Positions 6,203 through 13,750 of a DNA stretch of 35,192 bases are shown one piece after another. The notes beneath the pieces are model-generated. The model saw only the letters and a program-made list of their open reading frames with translations. It was not told where the DNA came from and did not search any database. This stretch comes from Micrococcus sp. EYE_212. GTDB taxonomy: Bacteria > Actinomycetota > Actinomycetes > Actinomycetales > Micrococcaceae. The DNA is taken from assembly GCF_023147585.1 (NCBI RefSeq), contig NZ_JAHXOZ010000020.1, positions 1-35,192 on the forward strand. Direction: 5' to 3'. Each line of letters begins with the position of its first letter. Position 1 is the first letter of the stretch. The position numbers and the translations under genes were made by a program.

Positions 6203-8998
6203 TCAGCCGGCGGCGGGCACGAGGACCCGGCCCTTGCCCTTGCCCGGGTGGGAGCCGTCGTGGCCCTTGCCGGGGTGCATGCCGGTGCAGCGCATCCACT
6301 CGGCGGCGGAGAAGCCGCCGTTCCCCTTGCCCTTGCCCTTGGACGGGTGCGTGACGTCCTCGCACTGGCCGCCCGGGGCCGGATCGGTGGGATCCGTGGG
6401 ATCCGTGGGATCGACCGGGTCCACGGGGTCGACCGGCTCGGTCGCGGGGGCGTCGAGCTGCATGCCCACGAGGATCGGGTTGTGGTCCGAGGAGCGCCAC
6501 TGGTCCGGGGAGTAGAAGTCCTCCTCCACGTAGTCGTGGCGCGAGTACTCGAGGGCCACGGACTCGTTGGCGTTGATCATCCAGATGTCCTGGCCCGTGA
6601 TCGCGGCCGAGGCCGCGGGCGAGGCGTAGATGCCGTCCAGGCTGCCCACGCTGCCGCCGAAGACGTACGAGTACTCGTCGGTGAGCGCACCCTGGGAGAT
6701 GTAGCCGGCCTCCTCGAGGACGCGGATGGGGTCCTCCTTCTCGTAGGAGTTGAAGTCGCCCATCAGCAGGACCTTGTCGGTCCCGGCCAGCACCTTCATC
6801 TGCTCCGCGAAGGCCACGAGGGCCTCGGCCTGGCCGACGCGGTCCGCGTTGTAGGCGCCCTGCCCGTCGCCGGAGTCCACGTTCTCGCCGGTGGCGCCGG
6901 AGCCGCCCTTGGACTTGAAGTGGTTGGTGATCGCGATGAACTCGGTGCCCTCCACGCCGTCGCCGGAGGCGTCCGCCACGCGGAAGACCTGGGCCATGGG
7001 CTCGCGGGCGTTGTCGAAGTTCACCTGGTCGTCCAGGATCACGGACTCGCCGACCGGGGTGACCTCGGCGGGCTGGTAGATGAAGGCGCTGCGGATGACG
7101 TCCTCGTCCTCGACGGCGGGACGGTCCGCGGGGGAGGCGACGTACGCCCACTTCTCGTAGCCCGACTGCTCGTTGAGGGCGTCCACCAGGTGCGCGAGCG
7201 CGTGGTCGCGGTCCAGGCCGAACTTCTCGGAGTTCTCGATCTCCTCGAGGGCCACCACGGAGGTGTCCATGCCGTTGATCGCGGCGGCGATCTTGGCCTG
7301 CTGGCGAGCGAAGGCCTCATCGGTGTAGGCGCCGCGGGGGAGGCAGTCCTTGGTGGCCACCGGGTCGCCGTCGTTGTCGTAGTAGGCGGAGCAGCCCGGC
7401 ACATCCTCACCGAGGGTGGTGAAGTAGTTCAGAACGTTGAAGCTGCCCACGGTCACGTTGCCGCCGAGCTCCTCCGGGGCCGCCTCCTCCACGCGCGTGT
7501 TCTCGATGGAGACGGGCTGCACGGTCGACGCCGTGGCGTCGGTGAGGTGGCCCAGCGGCTGGAAGGACCACGCGCCGAAGCGGTAGTCCAGGATGACGCC
7601 GGTGGTGAACTCGAGGCCGGCACCCACGCGGACGGGCTGGTCCGCGTCGAGGTAGGGCAGCGGGTTCTGATTGCCGGGGGAGCGGAAGAAGTTCACGGTC
7701 GAGCCGTCGTCGAGGACGATCAGCTTCTCCGCGTTCGCGGCGGCCACGGCCTGGGCGTCGGCGCCGGGCAGCGCGACCGACGTCGGGTTGTCCAGCGGAT
7801 CGGTGCCCGGCACGATCCCGAGCGAGCCGTACTGGTTCAGGCTGTAGTTGTCCGTCACGGTCCACTCGCCCTGGGGGGCGAGCAGCTCGCCCTCGTGGGC
7901 CTCGCGCTGGGCCTCGGTGAGGGGGAACTCCACCGCGGTGGGGGCGACGGCGGCGCCGTCGGCCAGGGCGGTCACGCCGCCGGCGTCCACGCGGATCTGC
8001 GTGAGGCCGTAGTACTCGGAGACCGTGCCGGTGACCTGCACGTGGTCGCCCATCGCGACGGTGCCGACCGTGTCCGGGGAGTACACGAACAGGCCGTCCG
8101 ACGCGCCCGGGCTGGCGTCGACGGCGTCGCCGCCGGTGCCCGCCGTCTGGATGTAGTAGCCGTTGTAGCCGCCCGTGGAGTACACCGCGGTGACGACGCC
8201 GGTGGTGGCGACGGACTGGCCCTCGAGCGGGGACACGGCGCCGGTGCCCTGGATCTCGGCGATGGTGACGTGCTCCACCGGGGCGGGCTCGACCGGGTCG
8301 ACCGGATCGACGGGGTCGGTCGGATCCGTGGGCTCCGTGGAGGAGCTCGTGGAGTTCATCGGCGTCACGTCGGCGGTGACGGTGAAGTCCGCGGAGTTGT
8401 CGTTCGTGTCCACGCCGTCCGCGCGGGTCAGAGACTTCGGGTCCGCGTTGGCCGAGGGGGCGCCGGAGGGAGCGGTCTCGTAGGTGTTGGTGGAGCCGTA
8501 GCCCAGCAGGTCGGCGACGCCGGCGGTCTCGTCGGTCACGGAGCCGACGGGCAGACCCGCCAGGGTGCCCGCCTGGTCCGCGAGCACGATGGCGCCCTTG
8601 GTGCCGGCGGGGTTGAACGAGCCGCCCGCGTTGAGGTCCGGCGTCGGGAGCGCCTCGCCGGAGGTGCCGTTGGAGCCGCCCTGGATCAGGAAGTGGCCGT
8701 GGGCCGGGACCACGCCGCTCAGGGCGACGGTGTTGTTGGTGGCGCCCGTGCCGGTGCCGGAGCGGTACTGCAGCGACCAGCCCTCAAGCGAGATGGGCTC
8801 GTCCGTGGGGTTGTAGAGCTCGACGAACTTGTCGGTGTACACCGCGTTGGCGGAGCCGCCGTTGGTGTACGCCTCGTTGATCACGAGGCTGTCGCCGGAG
8901 GGGGAGGCCATGGCTGGGCCGGCCACCACGGCGGGGGCCAGCAGGGTGAGGGCCGCGAAGACGGCGGCGGGGCGCGTGCGGCGCAGGGAGATCGGCAT
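6203..8998 (-). CDS. Secreted ExeM/NucH-family extracellular nuclease with lamin-tail domain
   Basis: A 931-residue exported nuclease. A Sec signal peptide occupies residues 1-31 (basic RR start, hydrophobic core, cleavage near AMA-SPS). About 35-205 is a lamin-tail (LTD) domain. A DP-rich linker (PTDPTDPVDPVDPVEP) follows at about 222-238, then OB-fold-like ExeM domains at about 243-490. About 514-848 is an endonuclease/exonuclease/phosphatase domain with N521, E586, H693 (TNHFKSK), D748-N750 (GDFN) and SDH near 838. After a second DP linker the C-terminus (about 876-931) is rich in Gly, Lys and His and has two Cys residues. It probably degrades extracellular DNA to supply phosphate and nucleosides. 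The gene starts 33 bp after the nucleotidase stop, so both share an mRNA. No sorting signal is seen. Confidence 0.9.
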   Translation of the reverse strand: MPISLRRTRPAAVFAALTLLAPAVVAGPAMASPSGDSLVINEAYTNGGSANAVYTDKFVELYNPTDEPISLEGWSLQYRSGTGTGATNNTVALSGVVPAHGHFLIQGGSNGTSGEALPTPDLNAGGSFNPAGTKGAIVLADQAGTLAGLPVGSVTDETAGVADLLGYGSTNTYETAPSGAPSANADPKSLTRADGVDTNDNSADFTVTADVTPMNSTSSSTEPTDPTDPVDPVDPVEPAPVEHVTIAEIQGTGAVSPLEGQSVATTGVVTAVYSTGGYNGYYIQTAGTGGDAVDASPGASDGLFVYSPDTVGTVAMGDHVQVTGTVSEYYGLTQIRVDAGGVTALADGAAVAPTAVEFPLTEAQREAHEGELLAPQGEWTVTDNYSLNQYGSLGIVPGTDPLDNPTSVALPGADAQAVAAANAEKLIVLDDGSTVNFFRSPGNQNPLPYLDADQPVRVGAGLEFTTGVILDYRFGAWSFQPLGHLTDATASTVQPVSIENTRVEEAAPEELGGNVTVGSFNVLNYFTTLGEDVPGCSAYYDNDGDPVATKDCLPRGAYTDEAFARQQAKIAAAINGMDTSVVALEEIENSEKFGLDRDHALAHLVDALNEQSGYEKWAYVASPADRPAVEDEDVIRSAFIYQPAEVTPVGESVILDDQVNFDNAREPMAQVFRVADASGDGVEGTEFIAITNHFKSKGGSGATGENVDSGDGQGAYNADRVGQAEALVAFAEQMKVLAGTDKVLLMGDFNSYEKEDPIRVLEEAGYISQGALTDEYSYVFGGSVGSLDGIYASPAASAAITGQDIWMINANESVALEYSRHDYVEEDFYSPDQWRSSDHNPILVGMQLDAPATEPVDPVDPVDPTDPTDPTDPAPGGQCEDVTHPSKGKGKGNGGFSAAEWMRCTGMHPGKGHDGSHPGKGKGRVLVPAAG

Positions 8999-9031
8999 GA
9001 TCGTTGTCTCTCTTCTCAGTCTGTCGTCGTC

Positions 9032-11458
9032 TCAGCGGCCGGTGGGGGCGGTGCCGAAGGCCTTGCGGAAGCGCACGAGCGCACCCGCACCGAGCGCGGC
9101 GATCCCGGCGAGCCACCACGCGGCCTCATCGCCGGTCTGCACCTTGGTGGGGACGGTGTGCTCGGCGGTGTCGGACTCGGCCGGCTTGGCGGGCTTGGCC
9201 GGCTTCTCCGGGTGGCCGGGCTGCGCGGGCTGCGCGGGCTTGGCGGGCTTGGCGGGCTTGGCCGGCTTCTCCGGGTGGCCGGGCTGCGCGGGCTTGGCGG
9301 GCTGAGCAGGCTTCTCCGGGTGGCCGGGCTGCGCGGGGACGGCCGGCTCGGCCGGCTGAGCCGGGGTGGTCGGCTCGGTCGGGTCGGTCGGCTCGGCGGG
9401 GACCTCGGCGGCCAGCACCTCGAGGGCGTGGCGCACCACGGTCTCGGTGCCGTCGGCGTAGCGCACGGTCATGCGCAGCTCACCGGCGCCGGCGGTGGCC
9501 GGGGCGGTGATGCCCGAGAGGGTCACGGTCTCAGCGCCGGCGGGCACCTCCACGGTGCCCAGCTCCACGGCGGTGCCGTCCGTGCCCACGAAGGCGACGT
9601 CCACGGCGGTGGCGGCGGGGGCGCCGTCGGAGTCGATCACCAGGTCGCCGAGGGTGAGGACGATCTCCTCGCCCGCGGTCACGGTGGCCGGGGCGCCGGT
9701 GACCGGCACGCTCTTCTTCGCGTAGTCGGGGGCGACGGCGCCGTCCTCGGCGGCCTGGGCCCGCGCGTAGTCCTCGACCGCCTGGGAGTCGAGCAGGCCC
9801 GTGTTGACGAAGTTCTCACGGCCCTGCGCGAAAGCGGAGTAGCCGTCGGGGGCCTTGGCCGGGTCGCCGAGGGCCACCCAGGTGTCGTCCGCCAGGAAGG
9901 ACTGCGTGGCCACGGTGTACATGGCGTCCATGTCGATCGGCTCGCCGTCGATCCAGATGCCGGTGACCTTGTCGCCCTGGGCGCGGGAGTCGTCGTAGGT
10001 CCAGGTCAGGTTCTCGGACCAGCCGAGGGTGAAGCGGCGCTCGCCGTCGCGCCAGTTCTGCTCGATGGCCTCCTTGATGGAGGAGCCCGGGATGTCGAAG
10101 TAGGCGATGGTGTTGCCGAACGGCGCGACGTCCAGCAGCTCGCCGAGGGTCAGCTGGCCGGTGAGGTCGCCCTTGGAGGTGAACGTGCCGCCGTCGTTGA
10201 ACTGGTCCTCGAGCAGCTCGGAGCGCAGGCCGCCGGGGTTGGTCACGCCGAGGTCCACCGCGGGGTTGACGGCGGAGGCGGCGTGCTTCACGGCGTCGCC
10301 GACCCAGTTGCCCAGCGTGGTCTCGGCCATGCGGGTGCCGCCGGCCTTCCACGGCTTCCCGGCCTCGATGAGCTTCCGGTAGTCGGTGGTGATCGAGCCG
10401 TCCAGGTCGGCGACGACCTCGGACTGCATCTCCTCGAAGACCTTCACGGCCTCCTGCTCGATCTCGTAGACCTCGGCGGTGACGGCCGACTCGGCGGCTG
10501 CCTCGGCGGGATCCTGGGTGGAGCGCTCCAGCATCTGCTGCGTCACCGAGGTGACCTCGCCGGAGGCGTCCAGGGTGAGCTCGACGGCGGCGAGGTTCTT
10601 GCCGGACTGCGCGGCCTGCATCACGGGGCGGGCCACGCCGCCGTTCTCGGTGGAGTACTGGTAGAGCTGGTGGGTGTGACCGTTGAAGATGACGTCCACG
10701 GCGGGGACGGTGTCCTCCACCATGCGCTGGAAGACCTCGCGGTCGGCGAGCTCGGAGGCCAGGTCGCCGCTGCCGGCGGCGCCGTCGTGGTACGAGGCCA
10801 CGATCACGTCCGCGGAGCCCTCGTTCTCGATCTGCGTGGCCACCGCGTTGACGGCGTCCACCATGTCGATGACCAGGTTGCCCTCGAGGCCGGCGCCCGT
10901 GGTGGTGGCGTACAGCTCGTTCGGGGAGGCGCCGATCACGGCCACGCGCACGCCGTTGACCTCGCGGATCACGTGGGAGGTGAGGACGGGCTCCTTGGAG
11001 GTCGGGTCCACGAAGTTGGCGGAGAGCACCGGGAAGTCGGCGCGCTCGGCGACGCGGCCCTGGAGGTCGTCCAGGCCCTTGTCGAACTCGTGGTTGCCCG
11101 CGGCGAGGGCCTCCAGGCCCAGGGCGTTCATGATGTCGATCGTGGGGTTGTCCTGCTGCACGTTGGAGACCGAGGCGGAGCCGCCGATCAGGTCGCCCGC
11201 GGAGGTGAGCAGCACGGAGTCCGCGCCGTGCTCGGCCTCGAACGCGGTGCGGTAGTCCTCCACGGTGTCGGCGAACTGGGTGCCCGAGTAGCCGGAGGAG
11301 AGGGCGCCGTGGAAGTCGTTGAACGAGAGGATCGAGATGGTCTTCTCGTCCGCCGCGGACGTCTCGACGGCGAGGGCGGGCATGGCGCTCGCGGGCGCGA
11401 GGATCAGGGTGGTGCAGACGACGGTGGCCGCGGTGCGGCGGCTGAACAGGCTGGACAT
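9032..11458 (-). CDS. Secreted, probably wall-anchored 5'-nucleotidase / bifunctional metallophosphatase
   Basis: An 808-residue exported enzyme that removes phosphate from nucleotides outside the cell. A signal peptide covers about residues 1-30. The metallophosphatase domain shows FNDFHG, SAGDLIGGS, GNHEFD and GHTHQLY, the metal-binding motifs of the UshA/5'-nucleotidase family, followed by the C-terminal nucleotide-binding domain (NPGGLR; LGELLDVAPFGN). A beta-rich region and a long Pro/Ala/Lys/His-rich stalk follow. The end (VQTGDEAAWW, hydrophobic helix, RFRK) resembles a sortase signal with TG in place but no typical LPxTG. ATG at 11458 is chosen because GGGGAG lies 5 nt upstream; an ATG at 11515 lacks this. 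A PHO-box-like site lies 74 bp upstream. First gene of the operon with the nuclease. Confidence 0.92.
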   Translation of the reverse strand: MSSLFSRRTAATVVCTTLILAPASAMPALAVETSAADEKTISILSFNDFHGALSSGYSGTQFADTVEDYRTAFEAEHGADSVLLTSAGDLIGGSASVSNVQQDNPTIDIMNALGLEALAAGNHEFDKGLDDLQGRVAERADFPVLSANFVDPTSKEPVLTSHVIREVNGVRVAVIGASPNELYATTTGAGLEGNLVIDMVDAVNAVATQIENEGSADVIVASYHDGAAGSGDLASELADREVFQRMVEDTVPAVDVIFNGHTHQLYQYSTENGGVARPVMQAAQSGKNLAAVELTLDASGEVTSVTQQMLERSTQDPAEAAAESAVTAEVYEIEQEAVKVFEEMQSEVVADLDGSITTDYRKLIEAGKPWKAGGTRMAETTLGNWVGDAVKHAASAVNPAVDLGVTNPGGLRSELLEDQFNDGGTFTSKGDLTGQLTLGELLDVAPFGNTIAYFDIPGSSIKEAIEQNWRDGERRFTLGWSENLTWTYDDSRAQGDKVTGIWIDGEPIDMDAMYTVATQSFLADDTWVALGDPAKAPDGYSAFAQGRENFVNTGLLDSQAVEDYARAQAAEDGAVAPDYAKKSVPVTGAPATVTAGEEIVLTLGDLVIDSDGAPAATAVDVAFVGTDGTAVELGTVEVPAGAETVTLSGITAPATAGAGELRMTVRYADGTETVVRHALEVLAAEVPAEPTDPTEPTTPAQPAEPAVPAQPGHPEKPAQPAKPAQPGHPEKPAKPAKPAKPAQPAQPGHPEKPAKPAKPAESDTAEHTVPTKVQTGDEAAWWLAGIAALGAGALVRFRKAFGTAPTGR
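9201..9337. repeat. Imperfect repeats encoding the Pro-Ala-Lys stalk
   Basis: Three copies of a 29-bp block start at 9201, 9264 and 9309, separated by runs of GGCTTGGCG-type 9-mers. They encode repeats of PGHPEKPAQPAKPA on the minus strand. The protein segment is a wall-spanning stalk by analogy with other Gram-positive surface enzymes. The region is prone to slippage and to assembly error. Confidence 0.9.
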
Positions 11459-11531
11459 GGTTCTCCCCGGGGTGCGTGGTGATGAGGCGGTGCCGCGCGG
11501 TGCGTGGCGCATCACCCCCGATCACAGCACC

Positions 11532-11553
11532 GTGAGGTGACCTCCGGATGAAC
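11532..11553 (-). promoter_or_regulatory. PHO-box-like direct repeat upstream of the nucleotidase operon
   Basis: Read on the minus strand it is two adjoining 11-bp units, GTTCATCCGGA and GGTCACCTCAC, matching the PhoP/RegX3-type PHO box in which GTTCA cores repeat every 11 bp. It lies 74 bp upstream of the nucleotidase start in the direction of transcription. A phosphate-scavenging operon is the expected target. Confidence 0.7.
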
Positions 11554-11592
11554 GCCGGGTGGGGAGAGAATGACGGGTGAGTGGGGCCAGCG

Positions 11593-11630
11593 CCGGGCGG
11601 CGGCGGCCCGTGCTGGCCGCCGCCGCCCGG
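11593..11630 (-). terminator. Terminator of tRNA-Ser(UGA)
   Basis: A perfect 16-bp GC stem (11593-11608 with 11615-11630) with a 6-base loop, 7 nt beyond the tRNA 3' end. No U tract follows. Confidence 0.75.
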
Positions 11631-11637
11631 GACGGCG

Positions 11638-11725
11638 CGGATGGTGTGGGATTCGAACCCACGGTGCAGGGTTGCTGCACACCGGTTTTCAAGACCGGGT
11701 CCTTCGGCCGCTCGGACAACCATCC
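11638..11725 (-). tRNA. tRNA-Ser (anticodon UGA)
   Basis: An 88-nt class II tRNA. GGATGGT pairs with ACCATCC; the discriminator is G. The anticodon arm CCGGT-CTTGAAA-ACCGG gives UGA for UCN codons. The variable arm is long (TGTGCAGCAACCCTGCAC) and the T arm is GTGGG-TTCGAAT-CCCAC. CCA is not encoded. A -10 TAGAGT at 11764-11759 (minus strand) places the transcript start about 27 nt upstream. Confidence 0.95.
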
Positions 11726-11758
11726 TCGACCGCGGTCCGCTCTCGAACCGCTCGGGCA

Positions 11759-11764
11759 ACTCTA
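11759..11764 (-). promoter_or_regulatory. -10 box of tRNA-Ser(UGA)
   Basis: TAGAGT on the minus strand, 34 bp before the mature tRNA 5' end. It has the same form (TAnnnT) as the other -10 boxes in this window. No good -35 is visible. Confidence 0.5.
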
Positions 11765-11866
11765 CCGACTCGCCCCGCGGGAGGCTCGGGCCCGGTGGCC
11801 GCCGCGCCGCGGGCGGGGAGATGATGGGAGGAGGAGTCAGGACGCGGAACGAGGCGAGGAGACGTC

Positions 11867-12976
11867 ATGGACGAGCACGGGACGAGTGCAGAGGCCGGGC
11901 ACGGGGAGATGCTCGCGGTGCGGTACACGGGCGGGGAGGGCGACGCCGGGATCCGGGCCGCGCGCGAGGCGCGCCCCGCCGTCGGGCCGGGGGAGGTGCT
12001 CGTCCGCGTGGCCGCCGCGGGGCTGAACCGGGCGGACCTGATGCAGCGCGCCGGGGTGTATCCGCCGCCGTCGGGCGCCTCGGAGATCCCCGGCCTCGAG
12101 GTGTCGGGCACCGTCGTGGAGGTCGGCCCGGCGGCCGGGCTGCCGGGGGAGGGCCGGTTCGCCGTGGGCGACGAGGTGTGTGCGCTGCTCGCCGGCGGCG
12201 GGTACGCGGAGTACGTGGCCGTCCCCGCGGGCCAGCTCATGGCGGTGCCGGACGGGGTGGACCTGGTGGACGCGGCCGCCCTTCCGGAGGTGGCGTGCAC
12301 GGTGTGGTCCACGATGTCCGAGCGAGGCGGCGTGCGCGCGGGCGACGTCGTGCTCGTGCACGGGGGCTCCGGCGGGATCGGCTCGTTCGCCGTCCAATAC
12401 CTCGCGGCGATCGGCGGGCGCGTCCTCTCCACGGCGGGCGGGCCGCAGAAGTGCGAGCGCGTCCGCGCGCTCGGGGCCGAGGACGTCTTCGACCACCGGG
12501 CCGCCGAGCCGGGCGCGTTCGCGGAGTGGGTGCTCGAGCGCACGGGCGGGCGCGGGGCGGACGTGATCCTCGACGTCGTCGGCGGGCCCTACCTGGACGC
12601 GAACGTGCGGTGCCTGGCGGAGGAGGGCCGGATCGTCGTGATCGCCGCGCAGGGCGGGGTCAAGGCCGAGGGGTTCAACCTCATGCGGCTCGTGGCCAAG
12701 CGCGGGTGGCTCACGGGCGCCACGCTGCGCTCGCGGCCGGTGGTGGAGAAGGCGCGGATCGTGGCGGGGACGGAGAGGGCCGTGTCCCCGCTCGTGGCCG
12801 CGGGGCGGATCGACCTGTCCGTGGCGGCGCGCTTCCCGTTGGCCGAGGCGGCCGCCGCGCAGGAGTGGTTCGACCACGCCGCGCGTGCGGGCAAGGTCCT
12901 GCTCGTGACGGACCCCGCCGACGCGGATCACGCGCCTGGCGAGCCCGGCGACGGCGCCGCGGAGGCCCGCGCGTGA
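11867..12976 (+). CDS. PIG3-family NAD(P)H:quinone oxidoreductase
   Basis: A 369-residue zinc-independent medium-chain dehydrogenase/reductase. The N-terminal GroES-like domain has VLVRVAAAGLNRADLMQRAG and YPPPSGASEIPGLEVSG, the hallmark of the PIG3/TIGR02824 subfamily. The Rossmann motif is HGGSGGIGSFAVQ (about 165-177). It would reduce quinones with NAD(P)H in the cytoplasm, in detoxification or redox balance. The start ATG at 11867 has GAGGAG about 6 nt upstream; a later ATG (MLAVRYTGG) aligns with shorter family members, so the first 14 residues may be an extension. The stop overlaps the GTG of the next gene (GTGA), so the two are translationally coupled. Confidence 0.88.
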   Translation: MDEHGTSAEAGHGEMLAVRYTGGEGDAGIRAAREARPAVGPGEVLVRVAAAGLNRADLMQRAGVYPPPSGASEIPGLEVSGTVVEVGPAAGLPGEGRFAVGDEVCALLAGGGYAEYVAVPAGQLMAVPDGVDLVDAAALPEVACTVWSTMSERGGVRAGDVVLVHGGSGGIGSFAVQYLAAIGGRVLSTAGGPQKCERVRALGAEDVFDHRAAEPGAFAEWVLERTGGRGADVILDVVGGPYLDANVRCLAEEGRIVVIAAQGGVKAEGFNLMRLVAKRGWLTGATLRSRPVVEKARIVAGTERAVSPLVAAGRIDLSVAARFPLAEAAAAQEWFDHAARAGKVLLVTDPADADHAPGEPGDGAAEARA

Positions 12977-13422
12977 GGGGGCCCTTCGCCCGCTTCCGGC
13001 AGGGGCGCAGCGACGACCGGGAGCTGGGCACCGGCCTGTGGCGACGCAGCCACGACCGCTTCGTGCGCGCGATGGACCGCTACTGGCAGGTGGTCCAGGA
13101 CGCGCGCAGCCCCAGCGCGCTCACGCCGGAGGAGCACAACGGCGTCGTCTACGCCGGCAACGTGCTCGCGGACCGCGTCCCCGCCGTGCGGGCGCTGTGC
13201 GTGCGACTGCAGGAGACCCACCCCGGCGACGGCGAGCACATCCCCACCGCGGTGTCCGAGGTGCACCGGGAGCTCTCCCGGGCCTCCCACGAGCTCGCCG
13301 CCACGGCCCAGGCCGCCGCGATGTTCCGGCTGGGCCAGGGGACGGCGGACGCCGTGAGCCGCCACGCGGAGCGGACGCTCGGGCACGTGGCACGCGCGGA
13401 GGAGCTGGCGTCCCGGGGGTGA
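12973..13422 (+). CDS. Hypothetical helical protein coupled to the quinone oxidoreductase
   Basis: A 149-residue soluble, all-helical protein of unknown function. The start GTG overlaps the preceding stop as GTGA. Visible features: a basic N-terminus (RGPFARFRQGR), a segment WRRSHDRFVRAMDRYWQVV, and long amphipathic helices to the end with several His residues (HPGDGEHIPTAVSEVHRELS). It has no signal peptide and no membrane helix. It resembles short actinobacterial proteins always annotated as hypothetical. Coupling to the oxidoreductase suggests a shared context, but no function can be stated. Confidence 0.75.
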   Translation: MRGPFARFRQGRSDDRELGTGLWRRSHDRFVRAMDRYWQVVQDARSPSALTPEEHNGVVYAGNVLADRVPAVRALCVRLQETHPGDGEHIPTAVSEVHRELSRASHELAATAQAAAMFRLGQGTADAVSRHAERTLGHVARAEELASRG

Positions 13423-13462
13423 TCCGCCCGGGCGCACGCCCGCGCCGGTCCCGGAACGGGAA

Positions 13463-13495
13463 GGACCCCGCCGCCTCGAGGAGGTGACGGGGTCC
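13463..13495. terminator. Terminator between the hypothetical gene and tRNA-Thr
   Basis: A dyad GGACCCCG...CGGGGTCC extended by pairing of GCCTC with GAGGT (one mismatch, one wobble). It sits 40 bp after the plus-strand stop and 6 bp beyond the tRNA-Thr 3' end, so it can serve both. Confidence 0.65.
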
Positions 13496-13500
13496 GTGGG

Positions 13501-13574
13501 AGCCCCCTGCCGGATTCGAACCGGCGACCTGCTCTTTACGAGGGAGCTGCTCTGGCCAGCTGAGCTAAGGAGGC
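13501..13574 (-). tRNA. tRNA-Thr (anticodon CGU)
   Basis: A 74-nt cloverleaf. GCCTCCT pairs with AGGGGGC (one G-U), and the discriminator is U. The anticodon loop CTCGTAA gives CGU for ACG codons. The T arm is GCCGG-TTCGAAT-CCGGC. The last pair of the anticodon stem is C31-A39, a mismatch. CCA is not encoded. A TATGAT -10 on the minus strand (13608-13603) gives a leader of about 22 nt. Confidence 0.93.
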
Positions 13575-13602
13575 ACGTGACCGGCAACGGCCACGGCAGT
13601 CC

Positions 13603-13608
13603 ATCATA
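13603..13608 (-). promoter_or_regulatory. -10 box of tRNA-Thr(CGU)
   Basis: TATGAT on the minus strand, 29 bp before the mature 5' end. It differs from consensus TATAAT by one base and lies in the only AT-rich spot of this gap. Confidence 0.55.
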
Positions 13609-13750
13609 CCCGGTTCGGAGCGCCGATTCCACCGGCACCCGATATGCGATCGTGACCGGATCCTCCGGCGGCGTTCACCCGGCCGCCATGCGCCCGTCAG
13701 CTGGCCGGGATGGACTGGGGTCCAGCCGATCCCACCCTTGGAGCCGTCCC

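Noticed and set aside
9175-9400. CRISPR or intergenic repeat cluster
   Set aside because: The repeats encode a Pro/Ala/Lys stalk in frame with the nucleotidase, with irregular spacing.
6122-11482. Very long plus-strand ORF of 1786 codons opposite the nucleotidase and nuclease genes
   Set aside because: It is the antisense frame of two well-supported secreted enzymes. Its composition (Gly, Val, Arg, His, Leu only) is the usual shadow of high-GC codon bias.
11515-11515. ATG at 11515 as start of the nucleotidase
   Set aside because: It would put 19 extra residues before the signal peptide and lacks a ribosome site, whereas the ATG at 11458 has GGGGAG at good spacing.
13673-13683. GTTCACCCGGC upstream of the HAD gene as a PHO box
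   Set aside because: It matches one PHO unit exactly, but there is no second GTTCA-like unit 11 bp to either side, so it is only a half-site.
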